Translations under genes and position numbers: made by a program
Origin: an uncultured Dorea sp.
GTDB lineage: Bacteria; Bacillota; Clostridia; Lachnospirales; Lachnospiraceae
NCBI GenBank assembly: GCA_910584575.1
Contig: CAJUBG010000047.1
Span: forward strand, 1 to 29,757
DNA: 29,757 bases
Direction: 5' to 3'
The notes under the pieces: generated by a model
Seen by the model: the letters and a program-made list of their open reading frames with translations, nothing else
The model's database searches: none
Told to the model about the DNA's origin: nothing
In this document: positions 7,593-15,011 of the stretch, piece after piece
How positions within the stretch are numbered: the first letter of the stretch is position 1
How the letters are laid out: each line of letters begins with the position of its first letter

Positions 7593-8936
7593 TTATTTTC
7601 CTGTCCTGCATATCCGTTTCAGCATATTACGGGTTCCAAACAGAGCAGTATAATTCACAAGCACATACAGATTACCGCTGCCTTGCTCGATATATCTGCG
7701 TACAGCCTTTTCCACGTCCGGCTCAAGCTCAGAGGAAATCCCCGCATATTTCAGCCGCAGCATCAAGTCCTGGCAGCGGATTCCGCTGGCCGTGACAGAG
7801 CCTTGTCCCATCCCCGAAAGCCGTTCAAAATCTACGTCCCAAAGCCAGGAAATATCTGCGCCGTCCTGATCATTGTCGTTGATAACCACCACCAACTCCT
7901 TCGGTAAAGCGTCCTGCATGATCACATTGATATTCTGATTAAATCCGGTGGGATTCTTCGCCAGATTCAACAGAATCCTCTTATCGCGAAGCCTGAATTC
8001 CTCCATCCTCCCATTTTCCGGACGGAAGACTGCAAGCGCCTGCTGAAAACCCTCTGCCTTTATCCCCGCTGTACGCAATGCCGCATACGCTGCCAGAATA
8101 TTATATACATTATAGAAGCCCTTATGGGCTGACCGAAAGTATCTTCCCCCTACCGAAAACGCAATTTCCTCCCCAAGCTCAATATTTTGTCCCTCAAACT
8201 CTATCTTTGGTCTTTGAAATCCACATTCAGAGCAAGCATAATCCCCAAGCTGCCCATAGTGATAGAACCGATAGGAAAGCCGGGCGCCGCAATGCCGGCA
8301 GAACCTCCCCTCCCGTATCTCCTTTGTCTCATCACCTTCAATCACCCGTTCACTGATTCCGTATGCCGCAAAATCATTACCGCTGTCCATGCCAAGGAAC
8401 GCGGACAGGGGATCATCCCCATTTAACACAAGCTTCATCTCAGGGGCAGACTGCACAACTTTAGCCAGGATATCTATGGTGGCGTCAATCTCTCCGTACC
8501 GGTCCAACTGATCTCGGAACAGATTCGTGAGCACCATATAATCCGGTTTAAAATGCCGGAAAACTTCTATGGTTGAAGCTTCGTCTATCTCAATACAGGC
8601 GTAATCTGCATCTAAATCCCCGTTCAATTTTGTGCCTAAAGCAAATGCTGCCGCAACGCCATTTAACATATTAGAACCCGTATGGTTACATACTACCCTA
8701 TATCCTTCCTCCTCCAACGCCGTGCAGAGCAGATTATTCACCGTGGTCTTCCCGTTTGTCCCGCACACAACAAAGACCTCTTTTCTCACCTGCCCTGCCA
8801 ACTCCTTAAGAATCGAGGGGCAGATGCCAAGCGCAATTCTCCCCGCCCATGTAGCGCCCTGCCGATGAAAGATATAGACACAAATCTTTTCTGTAATTTT
8901 CGCCGCCCAGGCGGCTAACCTCCTGCGTAATCTCAT
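7593..8936 (-). CDS. murT: Lipid II isoglutaminyl synthase subunit MurT (Mur ligase family)
   Basis: ATP-dependent Mur-ligase-like subunit that activates the stem-peptide D-Glu alpha-carboxylate for amidation with GatD. It has 447 residues. The P-loop VCGTNGKTTVNNLL lies at about 57-70 in the Mur ligase central domain. A four-cysteine zinc ribbon (CRHCG, then CSECG) inserted at about 212-240 is the hallmark of MurT against other Mur ligases. The C-terminal DUF1727 domain ends with NLYVLVNYTALFGTRN. The N-terminal UDP-binding domain of true MurC-F enzymes is replaced by a short segment, as in the family. It starts 21 bases after the TPM gene stop with only a weak GAAGAA site, so it may depend on coupling to the upstream gene. 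Confidence 0.96.
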   Translation of the reverse strand: MRLRRRLAAWAAKITEKICVYIFHRQGATWAGRIALGICPSILKELAGQVRKEVFVVCGTNGKTTVNNLLCTALEEEGYRVVCNHTGSNMLNGVAAAFALGTKLNGDLDADYACIEIDEASTIEVFRHFKPDYMVLTNLFRDQLDRYGEIDATIDILAKVVQSAPEMKLVLNGDDPLSAFLGMDSGNDFAAYGISERVIEGDETKEIREGRFCRHCGARLSYRFYHYGQLGDYACSECGFQRPKIEFEGQNIELGEEIAFSVGGRYFRSAHKGFYNVYNILAAYAALRTAGIKAEGFQQALAVFRPENGRMEEFRLRDKRILLNLAKNPTGFNQNINVIMQDALPKELVVVINDNDQDGADISWLWDVDFERLSGMGQGSVTASGIRCQDLMLRLKYAGISSELEPDVEKAVRRYIEQGSGNLYVLVNYTALFGTRNMLKRICRTGK

Positions 8937-8957
8937 ATTCTATTCTTCTGAAACGCT

Positions 8958-9794
8958 TCAGAATTTTCCTCCGGTTCCGCCATGTTTTCTGCCGGAGGAC
9001 GACGTATGTGTGGTAGAGCCGCGAGAACTGCCCGTACTGCTTGTAGTGCTTGAAGTATCCTTTTCTTCTTCCTTCGGCTTCTCCCTGCGGTCAACATGCT
9101 TATACAGGTACAGGTCATTCTTCTTCGTCAGCTTCAGGCTGTCCTTCTTAACATAGCTGCCAGCCTCTGTCTGGCTGTAAACGGATTTCAGCTTACTTCT
9201 CATAATCCCTGTGGCAATCAGAGCGATCACAAACCCTACGGCAAGCGCGACTACAAGATCAAATATAAGCTCAAAGGGATCCTTGGGAAGATGGTCTGCG
9301 TCATAGGGCTCCCCTGTCTTCGCCTGTGTGATGTAATCATCGCACATTTCGGCAAAGGTGGTAAATGCCCACGCATAATCTCCATCACTTAAATCGCTCA
9401 GGATCATGTCGGCTATATATTGAAGCCCTGCATCCGTAAACGCCGTGATTCCGAAGCCTGATGTTGATATGTACCAGTCCCTCTCCTCCATGCTTATGAG
9501 AAACAGAATCCCGTCTCTCTCGTTTCCGAAACCATAGCCGTTCGCATCATAAAAATCATCGGCATAATCCATGGCAGTCGCCCCTTCCAGGGAATTGACC
9601 GTGACCACTACGACATCCACCTGCTGGCGCTCGCTGATCTCATTTAGCTGCTCAAGAAGCTCGCTTCCTTCGCTGCCTGTAAGCAAGCCTGCTTCATCCA
9701 CAAATCTTTGCATATCGCTCACGGCAAACGCCGGACATACCATTATTACAGACAAAAGCAGAGCCAAAAATATTTTACATAATTTCTTTTTCAT
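8958..9794 (-). CDS. TPM-domain membrane protein (YgcG family)
   Basis: Exported, membrane-anchored protein with a TPM (TLP18.3/Psb32/MOLO-1) domain; the molecular role is unclear in bacteria, and related proteins have been linked to phosphatase or membrane-complex functions. It has 278 residues. A signal peptide ends near CPAFA (about 25). The TPM domain follows at about 30-165 (FVDEAGLLTGSEGSELLEQL, QVDVVVVTV, NERDGILFLIS). There is a membrane segment at about 185-207, a basic cytoplasmic region and a Ser/Thr-rich tail ending GRKHGGTGGKF, a common YgcG-type C-terminus. AAGGAGG is 8 bases before the ATG at 9794. Only 13 bases separate it from the zinc-ribbon gene upstream, so they are co-transcribed. 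The partnership with that protein and the SPFH protein is recurrent in Clostridia as far as I recall. Confidence 0.88.
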   Translation of the reverse strand: MKKKLCKIFLALLLSVIMVCPAFAVSDMQRFVDEAGLLTGSEGSELLEQLNEISERQQVDVVVVTVNSLEGATAMDYADDFYDANGYGFGNERDGILFLISMEERDWYISTSGFGITAFTDAGLQYIADMILSDLSDGDYAWAFTTFAEMCDDYITQAKTGEPYDADHLPKDPFELIFDLVVALAVGFVIALIATGIMRSKLKSVYSQTEAGSYVKKDSLKLTKKNDLYLYKHVDRREKPKEEEKDTSSTTSSTGSSRGSTTHTSSSGRKHGGTGGKF

Positions 9795-9807
9795 GCCTAT
9801 CACCTCC

Positions 9808-10893
9808 TTACAGCAGCCAGAGCAGGGCTAAAATGGCATAGAGCGCACCGCCTATAACTCCTGTCAGTCCAAACAGCCACTTTTTATACGCTGCCTTATC
9901 CACCGGCAGATCACCCACCATCTTACCGGTCTGGCCGTTCATAGCAAAAAGATAATTCTGGCCGTTCCATGTTGTATTCAGTAGCCAGACGGGGAAAAGA
10001 GCATATTCTACCTTTCTGTTTTTCAACTGGATACTGCCGTTTTCCTTCGTAACCGTCGTATATCCCTTCACCGTCGCGTCAAATGCTTCCTGTGCGCTCT
10101 TTCGTATTCGGGCATTCGCGCGCTTTGCGCTCTTTTTGGAATCCACGTCATATTTGTCCGCCAGATAGCCGGCCAGATATGCGGTCTGGAATTTTACCGC
10201 CTTTGAAAAATCAAAAGGTTCGAGAGAATCCATCAGATCGTCCGGCATCTTCGTAGAGCCGTCAACGGGAATCTTCTCAAATCCAAGGCTTCCGCTTCTG
10301 CTTACAGCAAAAAAACGGGTTTCGGTATACTCATATTTACTGTCACTCCATCTCCGGACTTTTGTTGCTTCATAGCGCATATTTACGTCGGCGCTGGCAT
10401 CGAACAGCCAGAAGGGGACATACACGCCCTTTATTTCGTCAATGTGGTTTTCATCCTTAAACACCTTCGGAAGCAGGCGTTTTCCTTCATAATGCTTCCG
10501 AAGGGCTTCCTTCGCAACCTTTTTATCCAGTTTAAAGGGAATCACATAGTCTGGCTTCAACTCTCCGGAAAACTGCCCCATCATTACCACCGGATTCCCA
10601 CAGAAGGGACAGGACGCTGCCGCAGTGTTCTCATCACACGCAATCTCGCCGCCGCAGGATTTACATACATAAGAATGAAGCCTGCCCTCCTCACCCTCCT
10701 GCCACTCTGCGCCGGAAGCAGTCTTCCATCTCATGTCGTCTTTCTGGTCATTCTTCAATTCACTGTCATAGCTTGCTAGTGTTTCCATATCGAATTTTGT
10801 GTCACAGTAAGGACACTTCATCTTTTGTGCTGCGCTGTCAAAGGCAATGGCGCCGCCGCAGCGCGGACATTTGTATTCTTGTATTGCAGCCAT
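9808..10893 (-). CDS. Double zinc-ribbon membrane protein (TFIIB-type zinc ribbon)
   Basis: Protein of unknown function, 361 residues. The N-terminus has two zinc ribbons: CPRCGGAIAF with CPYCDTKF (about 9-32), and CKSCGGEIAC with CPFCGNPV (about 73-100). A conserved middle domain follows (YVIPFKLDKKVAKEAL, GVYVPFWLFDA, then PVWLLNTTWNGQNYLFAMNG). One C-terminal hydrophobic helix (about 340-361) anchors it in the membrane. Annotation pipelines often call this family primosomal-protein-N'-like because of the ribbons, but there is no helicase domain. AAGGAG 7 bases before the ATG at 10893 decides the start. It forms a unit with the TPM gene and probably with the SPFH gene, which also has zinc ribbons. 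Confidence 0.85.
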   Translation of the reverse strand: MAAIQEYKCPRCGGAIAFDSAAQKMKCPYCDTKFDMETLASYDSELKNDQKDDMRWKTASGAEWQEGEEGRLHSYVCKSCGGEIACDENTAAASCPFCGNPVVMMGQFSGELKPDYVIPFKLDKKVAKEALRKHYEGKRLLPKVFKDENHIDEIKGVYVPFWLFDASADVNMRYEATKVRRWSDSKYEYTETRFFAVSRSGSLGFEKIPVDGSTKMPDDLMDSLEPFDFSKAVKFQTAYLAGYLADKYDVDSKKSAKRANARIRKSAQEAFDATVKGYTTVTKENGSIQLKNRKVEYALFPVWLLNTTWNGQNYLFAMNGQTGKMVGDLPVDKAAYKKWLFGLTGVIGGALYAILALLWLL

Positions 10894-10932
10894 CTGTTTT
10901 CTCCTTGCTATATCTGAATTGTAACGTATGTC

Positions 10933-10995
10933 CTTTAGATACACTCTAAAGAGCTGTCAGGGAGGATATCCTCACACGATATCTCCTGACAGCTC
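10933..10995 (-). terminator. Two consecutive hairpins between lipoprotein and zinc-ribbon genes
   Basis: On the minus strand a long stem (18-20 bases per arm, 10978-10995 with 10951-10970, starting GAGCTGTCAGG) is followed directly by a second hairpin, CTTTAGA-GTGTA-TCTAAAG (10933-10951). The first is followed by TTTAGAG, a weak T tract. It could be a partial terminator, an attenuator or an RNA-processing site that sets different levels for the genes on either side. Confidence 0.55.
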
Positions 10996-11027
10996 GCCGA
11001 CCCTTATCGTTTATTCTTCGCCCAAGA

Positions 11028-11393
11028 TTATTCGCCTGCTGCCGATATCTGGGCTTCAACATCCGCCCTTGCTTCTTTCAGCCAGTCCTTAACCTGGTTT
11101 AAGGTCTCGATCATCACATCATAATCTTCGTCGGGGGCATCCTCGTCGCTTTCCAGGGCATCTTTGCACTCTACAAGCGCGGCCTGCATTTCCTGGAATT
11201 TTCCAAAGGTCTGTTCATCGATTGCATCCGCATTTTCATTCATCATGTCTGCAATCTCGTCAAACTCTTCGCTGACTTCATTAAAGGTATCAATCGCCTC
11301 CTGCTGCTTTTCACTGTCCCCACATCCTGACAGGCCGAACATCAGGGCAAGCACCATCACCATACACATCATTAATTTCATTGTTTTTTTCAT
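11028..11393 (-). CDS. Small predicted lipoprotein
   Basis: A 121-residue protein with a lipoprotein signal peptide: a lysine-containing start, a hydrophobic core and lipobox LSGC with the lipidated Cys at about residue 24. The mature part is short, strongly acidic and helical (about 85-95 residues, rich in Glu, Asp, Met and Ala), probably a helical bundle displayed on the outer face of the membrane. I do not recognise a family. AGAGG lies 8 bases before the ATG. It sits 19 bases after the SPFH gene and before the zinc-ribbon gene, so it is part of the same envelope gene set, with hairpins separating it from the genes downstream. Confidence 0.85.
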   Translation of the reverse strand: MKKTMKLMMCMVMVLALMFGLSGCGDSEKQQEAIDTFNEVSEEFDEIADMMNENADAIDEQTFGKFQEMQAALVECKDALESDEDAPDEDYDVMIETLNQVKDWLKEARADVEAQISAAGE

Positions 11394-11412
11394 ACTGATT
11401 TCCTCTCATTCT

Positions 11413-12720
11413 TTACTTTTTATCGTTTTCATCAAATATGTCGCCACATTCGGGACAGAATTTCGGCGGATGAGCAGGATCCTCCGGCTCCCATCCACAT
11501 TTGTCACATCGGTAAAGCGGTACGCCCTCCGGCTTCTTTGTACCGCAATTCTGGCAGAACCTCCCCTTATTCACTGTCCCGCAGGTGCATTTCCATCCGC
11601 TATTGCCGGCCGGCCGCGCAGCCCCACACTCTGTACAGAACTTGCCGCTTACAGTCGCGCCGCAGGTGCATTTCCATGCGTTTTCCATGGACGGCTGTTT
11701 CCCTGCCGCCTGCTGCTGCCCCATGGCATACAGGCTTTGCGCATTCACACCGCCTGTATTCATAGCCATTCCCATGCCCATAAATCCTGTCATGGCTCCT
11801 GCTGAATTGGAGGCCGCCGCTTTCATGGCGTCTGCCTGCGCGCCCACCAATGCGGCGCCTGCCATATTCGGATTCTGCAGAACAACCGTACGCTGGAGAT
11901 TTTTAATCATTTCCGCGTCCTCCTCCGGAAGACTGACAGAGCCAAGCGCAATACTGACCACCTTCAACCCACGCAGCTCTCCCCACTTTGCCGAGAGCGC
12001 ATGATTCATCGCAGCCTCCAGTTCTGTATTATGGGAAACAATCTGGTTCGGCCGCAGCTCCAAATCAGAAAGTCTGCCGAACGCAGGCTGCAAAGCGCTG
12101 ATAAATTCTGACTTCAACTGGCTGTCCAGCTCGTCGCGCGTATACTCCTCCTCCACATTGCCGCAGACATTTGCGTAGAACAGCAGCGGATCGGCAATTT
12201 TATAGGAATACACACCCGAACAACGGACGGAAACATCCACGTCTAATCCGATTCGGGAATCCACCACCCGAAACGGAATGGGATTCGGTGTCCCGAATTT
12301 GTTGTCCAGCAATTCCTTTGTATTAAAATAATACACTCTCTGATCCTTGCCGGTGTCGCCCCCAAAGGCAAATCTTTTCCCGACGGTCCTGAACGTATCT
12401 TTGATGCCGGTGCCGAGATTTCCCGTAAAAATACTCGGCTCCGTAGACGTGTCATATCTAAATTCCCCCGCTTCGGCACACACCTCCACGACCTTTCCCT
12501 GCTCTACGATAATCATACACTGGCCGTCAGCCACGGCAATTCCGCTGCCATTAGAAATGATATTGTCGTTTCCTTTTTTGTTGGATGATCGGGCGCTGGT
12601 ACGCTTCCTGCCTTTTGTTACCATGACATCCTTTTCCATGGCATCACAGTAGAAAAATTCTTTCCACTGATCCGCAAGCGTTCCTCCCAACGCACCCATT
12701 CCTGCTTTTATAAGTCCCAT
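11413..12720 (-). CDS. SPFH domain protein with C-terminal zinc ribbons (YdjI-like)
   Basis: A 435-residue protein of the SPFH/band-7-like family sometimes annotated as virion core protein or YdjI. The N-terminus is MGLIKAGMGALGGTLADQWKEF-like, and the SPFH part spans about 55-275 (ISNGSGIAVADGQCMIIVEQG, DVSVRCSGVYSYKI, LRGLKVVSIALGSVSL). A Gly/Ala/Met-rich linker follows, then three CxCG/CxxCG zinc ribbons (about 348-363, 376-391 and 403-428). There is no signal peptide, so it probably associates with the inside of the membrane. In Bacillus, YdjI-type proteins belong to membrane-stress gene sets beside PspA and YdjH-like partners; the same job here is inference. AGAAGGGGG lies before the ATG. 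A candidate LytTR-type operator is just upstream. Confidence 0.87.
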   Translation of the reverse strand: MGLIKAGMGALGGTLADQWKEFFYCDAMEKDVMVTKGRKRTSARSSNKKGNDNIISNGSGIAVADGQCMIIVEQGKVVEVCAEAGEFRYDTSTEPSIFTGNLGTGIKDTFRTVGKRFAFGGDTGKDQRVYYFNTKELLDNKFGTPNPIPFRVVDSRIGLDVDVSVRCSGVYSYKIADPLLFYANVCGNVEEEYTRDELDSQLKSEFISALQPAFGRLSDLELRPNQIVSHNTELEAAMNHALSAKWGELRGLKVVSIALGSVSLPEEDAEMIKNLQRTVVLQNPNMAGAALVGAQADAMKAAASNSAGAMTGFMGMGMAMNTGGVNAQSLYAMGQQQAAGKQPSMENAWKCTCGATVSGKFCTECGAARPAGNSGWKCTCGTVNKGRFCQNCGTKKPEGVPLYRCDKCGWEPEDPAHPPKFCPECGDIFDENDKK

Positions 12721-12744
12721 AGCGAAAACCCCCTTCTAAAACGC

Positions 12745-12750
12745 AGTATA
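12745..12750 (-). promoter_or_regulatory. Candidate -10 box of the SPFH-led operon
   Basis: TATACT on the minus strand, 25 bases before the SPFH ATG. The region 17 bases further up has no recognisable -35 hexamer, and the 21-bp repeats at 12775-12815 begin just beside where the -35 would be. This is the layout of an activator-dependent promoter. Confidence 0.4.
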
Positions 12751-12774
12751 CAATAACCATCTATAAAAATGTAC

Positions 12775-12815
12775 GAACCAGCATAAATCGACCAGGAACC
12801 GCATTGAATCGACCA
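12775..12815 (-). promoter_or_regulatory. Tandem 21-bp direct repeat, candidate LytTR-type operator
   Basis: Two copies of TGGTCGATT-N6-GGTTC stand exactly 21 bases apart on the minus strand (12796-12815 and 12775-12794), with all 14 defined bases identical. LytTR-domain regulators (AgrA, LytR and similar) bind pairs of direct repeats about two helical turns apart and next to a weak -35. The site is between the GHKL kinase stop and the SPFH start. Which of the two LytTR regulators nearby would bind is unknown. Confidence 0.55.
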
Positions 12816-12820
12816 TCCCC

Positions 12821-14089
12821 TCAAAGTGACACACTCAAAATGAACTGGCCTTCCTTAACCGAAAAATCATATATGCCTCCATACCGTTTTACAATAGCAC
12901 AGATGCTGCGTACGCCAAGCCCATGCCCCGCCTCGCCGGCAATCGGAAGCCCATGGTCGAACAAAATGTCAGCGTCACAGGAATTGACAATCTGTAAAAA
13001 TATTTTTCTGTTTTTTTCATACATAGAAACTTTAATCGTACCGGACAATCCTTTTTTCTTCCGCTTCTGGCAGGCGTGCAATGCATTCTCCAACGCATTG
13101 CTCAGCAGCACACACAAATCACTTTCAGACACCGGAATACTCTGAGATATTCCTACCTTGAACTCGATTGAAATGCCGCACTCTCCGGCACGTTCAGCAA
13201 AGGCTGAAAAAATCAGATTCGCCATTTCGTTCTGACAGAATACCGTAATCTGATTTCCCTCCATCCCTGAACTGATTTCTTGGATATACTCCTGCGCCTG
13301 TCCATATCTCCCGTTTTCAATGCAGGAAGAAAGATACTGCATATGGTGGCGCAAATCATGTCGGTAAATGCTTGTTTTCCGCTGCGACTCCCGTAAGGCT
13401 TCTATTTCACGGACAGCCTGCTTTACCTGTAAATTCAGGCATTCCTGCATTTCTTCCAACCGGCTGCGTTTCCATTCCTCTGCCGAAGTACGGAATACAA
13501 ACATCAGATATGCCACGCTGCATACAAAGGGCATAAATTCCAACGCAACCATATTTCCGTTCATAAGGAGTTTGGTGTAGATACGCGTCACATAATCAAA
13601 GCCATAGTATAACGCCGGCACTAGGCCGAACTGGAGTTGCACCGAAGCCGGATAATGTGAAAGGGAACGCACGGACGGCGCAATGAACCACAATAAGACC
13701 AGTAAAAGCGGAAGCGTTACAGTCAGTTCTACGATACTCTGCATCAAAGAGCCGCCTGAGAAAATCGCCGCTGCCAGCAACGCCAGCCACCGGCGGAATT
13801 GGCAGCAAAGATATGCGGTCAGAACCGAAATTACCGGCCAGAGCAATCTTTTATTCAGGACACAGAGTATTACTGCCAAAGGAAGGTGTGTAATCAGCGG
13901 ATACAGGTAACCTGTGACAGACAAACCACCGCCAAAATAGACTACTCCCTGAAACAGAAGAATCACCGCCATACAGCCCACTATGGCAAGACATTTCCTC
14001 CATGTCCAGACAATATCGCAAAATGCCATGGACAATACCATTCCAAAAACGGCAACAGCGGTAAAGTTGAGCAAACAAACAATTCTCAT
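12821..14089 (-). CDS. GHKL-type sensor histidine kinase (AgrC-like)
   Basis: Sensor kinase of 422 residues. An N-terminal half of about six to seven membrane helices (1-200) is followed by a coiled-coil linker (about 205-238), then the H-box IYRHDLRHHMQYLSS with His244, the N-box LCVLLSNALENALHAC and the G-box GHGLGVRSI at about 398-406. The RHDxRHH H-box and absence of the usual F-box mark the GHKL/HPK10 class (AgrC, ComD), which mostly sense peptides through membrane helices and pair with LytTR regulators. Its ATG overlaps the stop of the LytTR regulator gene upstream (ATGA), so the pair is coupled. No peptide-pheromone gene was found beside it. Confidence 0.92.
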   Translation of the reverse strand: MRIVCLLNFTAVAVFGMVLSMAFCDIVWTWRKCLAIVGCMAVILLFQGVVYFGGGLSVTGYLYPLITHLPLAVILCVLNKRLLWPVISVLTAYLCCQFRRWLALLAAAIFSGGSLMQSIVELTVTLPLLLVLLWFIAPSVRSLSHYPASVQLQFGLVPALYYGFDYVTRIYTKLLMNGNMVALEFMPFVCSVAYLMFVFRTSAEEWKRSRLEEMQECLNLQVKQAVREIEALRESQRKTSIYRHDLRHHMQYLSSCIENGRYGQAQEYIQEISSGMEGNQITVFCQNEMANLIFSAFAERAGECGISIEFKVGISQSIPVSESDLCVLLSNALENALHACQKRKKKGLSGTIKVSMYEKNRKIFLQIVNSCDADILFDHGLPIAGEAGHGLGVRSICAIVKRYGGIYDFSVKEGQFILSVSL

Positions 14090-14823
14090 AATACAACTAC
14101 CTCTTTGCTGCGAAATGCGTATTCCAGATACCGCCTTTTGATTTCAGAACATTTTCCATGGGGAATCGGGATTTCTGTAAGGCTGTCCAATGTAATTGCC
14201 TTATAAGATATATTTTGTATATACTCCATATTTACCAGGAAGGAACGGTGCGGACGGAGGAAACAGTCATATTGCTTAAGTTTTTCACACAGCTCATCCA
14301 GGCTTCCGGCGCTTTCCAGAACCTTTCCGTTCTCCAGATGGAACACCAGTGTACGTCCGGTTACTTCGCAGTATTCCAGCTTTTCCAGATTAATCCGTGT
14401 AATGCCGCTTTTGCAGCGCAGCACTAAGCTGCATTGCTGAGTCTTTTCACATTCAAAAATAACCGAATCCATCAGCCGGAAAAAATCCTCCTCACTGACA
14501 GGCTTTATCTGATAAAAATACGCGCTGACCGTATAGGCTTCTACCGCAAACTCTGAGGAGGACGTCAAAAAGATTATTTTTGCAGCGCTGTCATACCGGC
14601 GGATTTCCTTTGCCACACTGATTCCGTTTTCGCCCGGCATGAGTATATCCAAAAACAAAATATCCCATCTTACTCCCTTTTCAATCTCGGCCAATAGCTC
14701 AAAGGGACTGCGAAATGCCGTATATTCTATTTCCCGCTTATGTTCTATGCGGTATTGACTGAGTAATACACTGATTTCATTCAGCACAGACAAATCATCA
14801 TCACAAAATGCTACCTTTATCAT
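14086..14823 (-). CDS. LytTR-family response regulator (AgrA-like)
   Basis: Response regulator of 245 residues. The receiver domain (about 2-120) has the acidic pocket AFCDDD, phospho-acceptor Asp59 in ILFLDILMPGENG, switch residues LTSSSEFAVEAYTV and Lys in QIKPVSEED. The LytTR DNA-binding domain (about 135-240) has LEYCEVTGRTLVFHLENGKV and FLRPHRSFLVNMEYI. The start at 14823 has AAGGA upstream; open frame further upstream lacks a site. It is coupled to the GHKL kinase and divergent from the secreted repeat protein at 15012. It is clearly a paralogue of the first half of the fusion regulator at 18715-20166 (shared SSEFAVE(A/S)Y, LEYxEV, FHLE(N/D)G, HR(S/A)(F/Y)LVN). Confidence 0.94.
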   Translation of the reverse strand: MIKVAFCDDDLSVLNEISVLLSQYRIEHKREIEYTAFRSPFELLAEIEKGVRWDILFLDILMPGENGISVAKEIRRYDSAAKIIFLTSSSEFAVEAYTVSAYFYQIKPVSEEDFFRLMDSVIFECEKTQQCSLVLRCKSGITRINLEKLEYCEVTGRTLVFHLENGKVLESAGSLDELCEKLKQYDCFLRPHRSFLVNMEYIQNISYKAITLDSLTEIPIPHGKCSEIKRRYLEYAFRSKEVVVL

Positions 14824-15011
14824 GATAATATCCTTATTTCCTTTCACCCTTGGAATATAATGACAATACTTGACAGATCCACCAATGGACATTAATATAA
14901 CACCATGTAACATAATATGACAGAATTCGACCTTATGACTGCCGTTGGCGCAAAATGTAGCCGAAACTGCGCGAATGGTATCTGTAAGCTATTAAAATGG
15001 AGTGTATACAT
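14824..15011. promoter_or_regulatory. Divergent intergenic region, regulator and secreted protein
   Basis: About 190 bases between two divergent starts. I see a ribosome site for each gene but no clear consensus promoter. AATTCGACC at 14924-14932 resembles half of the 21-bp repeat unit found at 12775-12815 (AATCGACCA on this strand), without a convincing second copy. It is the natural place for regulation by the adjacent LytTR regulator. Confidence 0.3.

Noticed and set aside
13683..14206. Plus-strand open frames opposite the GHKL kinase
   Set aside because: Antisense to a well-supported kinase with intact motifs; no ribosome sites or recognisable domains.
14903..14932. Second LytTR-type operator between the regulator and the secreted protein
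   Set aside because: One half-like AATTCGACC is visible, but the position 21 bases away does not match; too weak to call.
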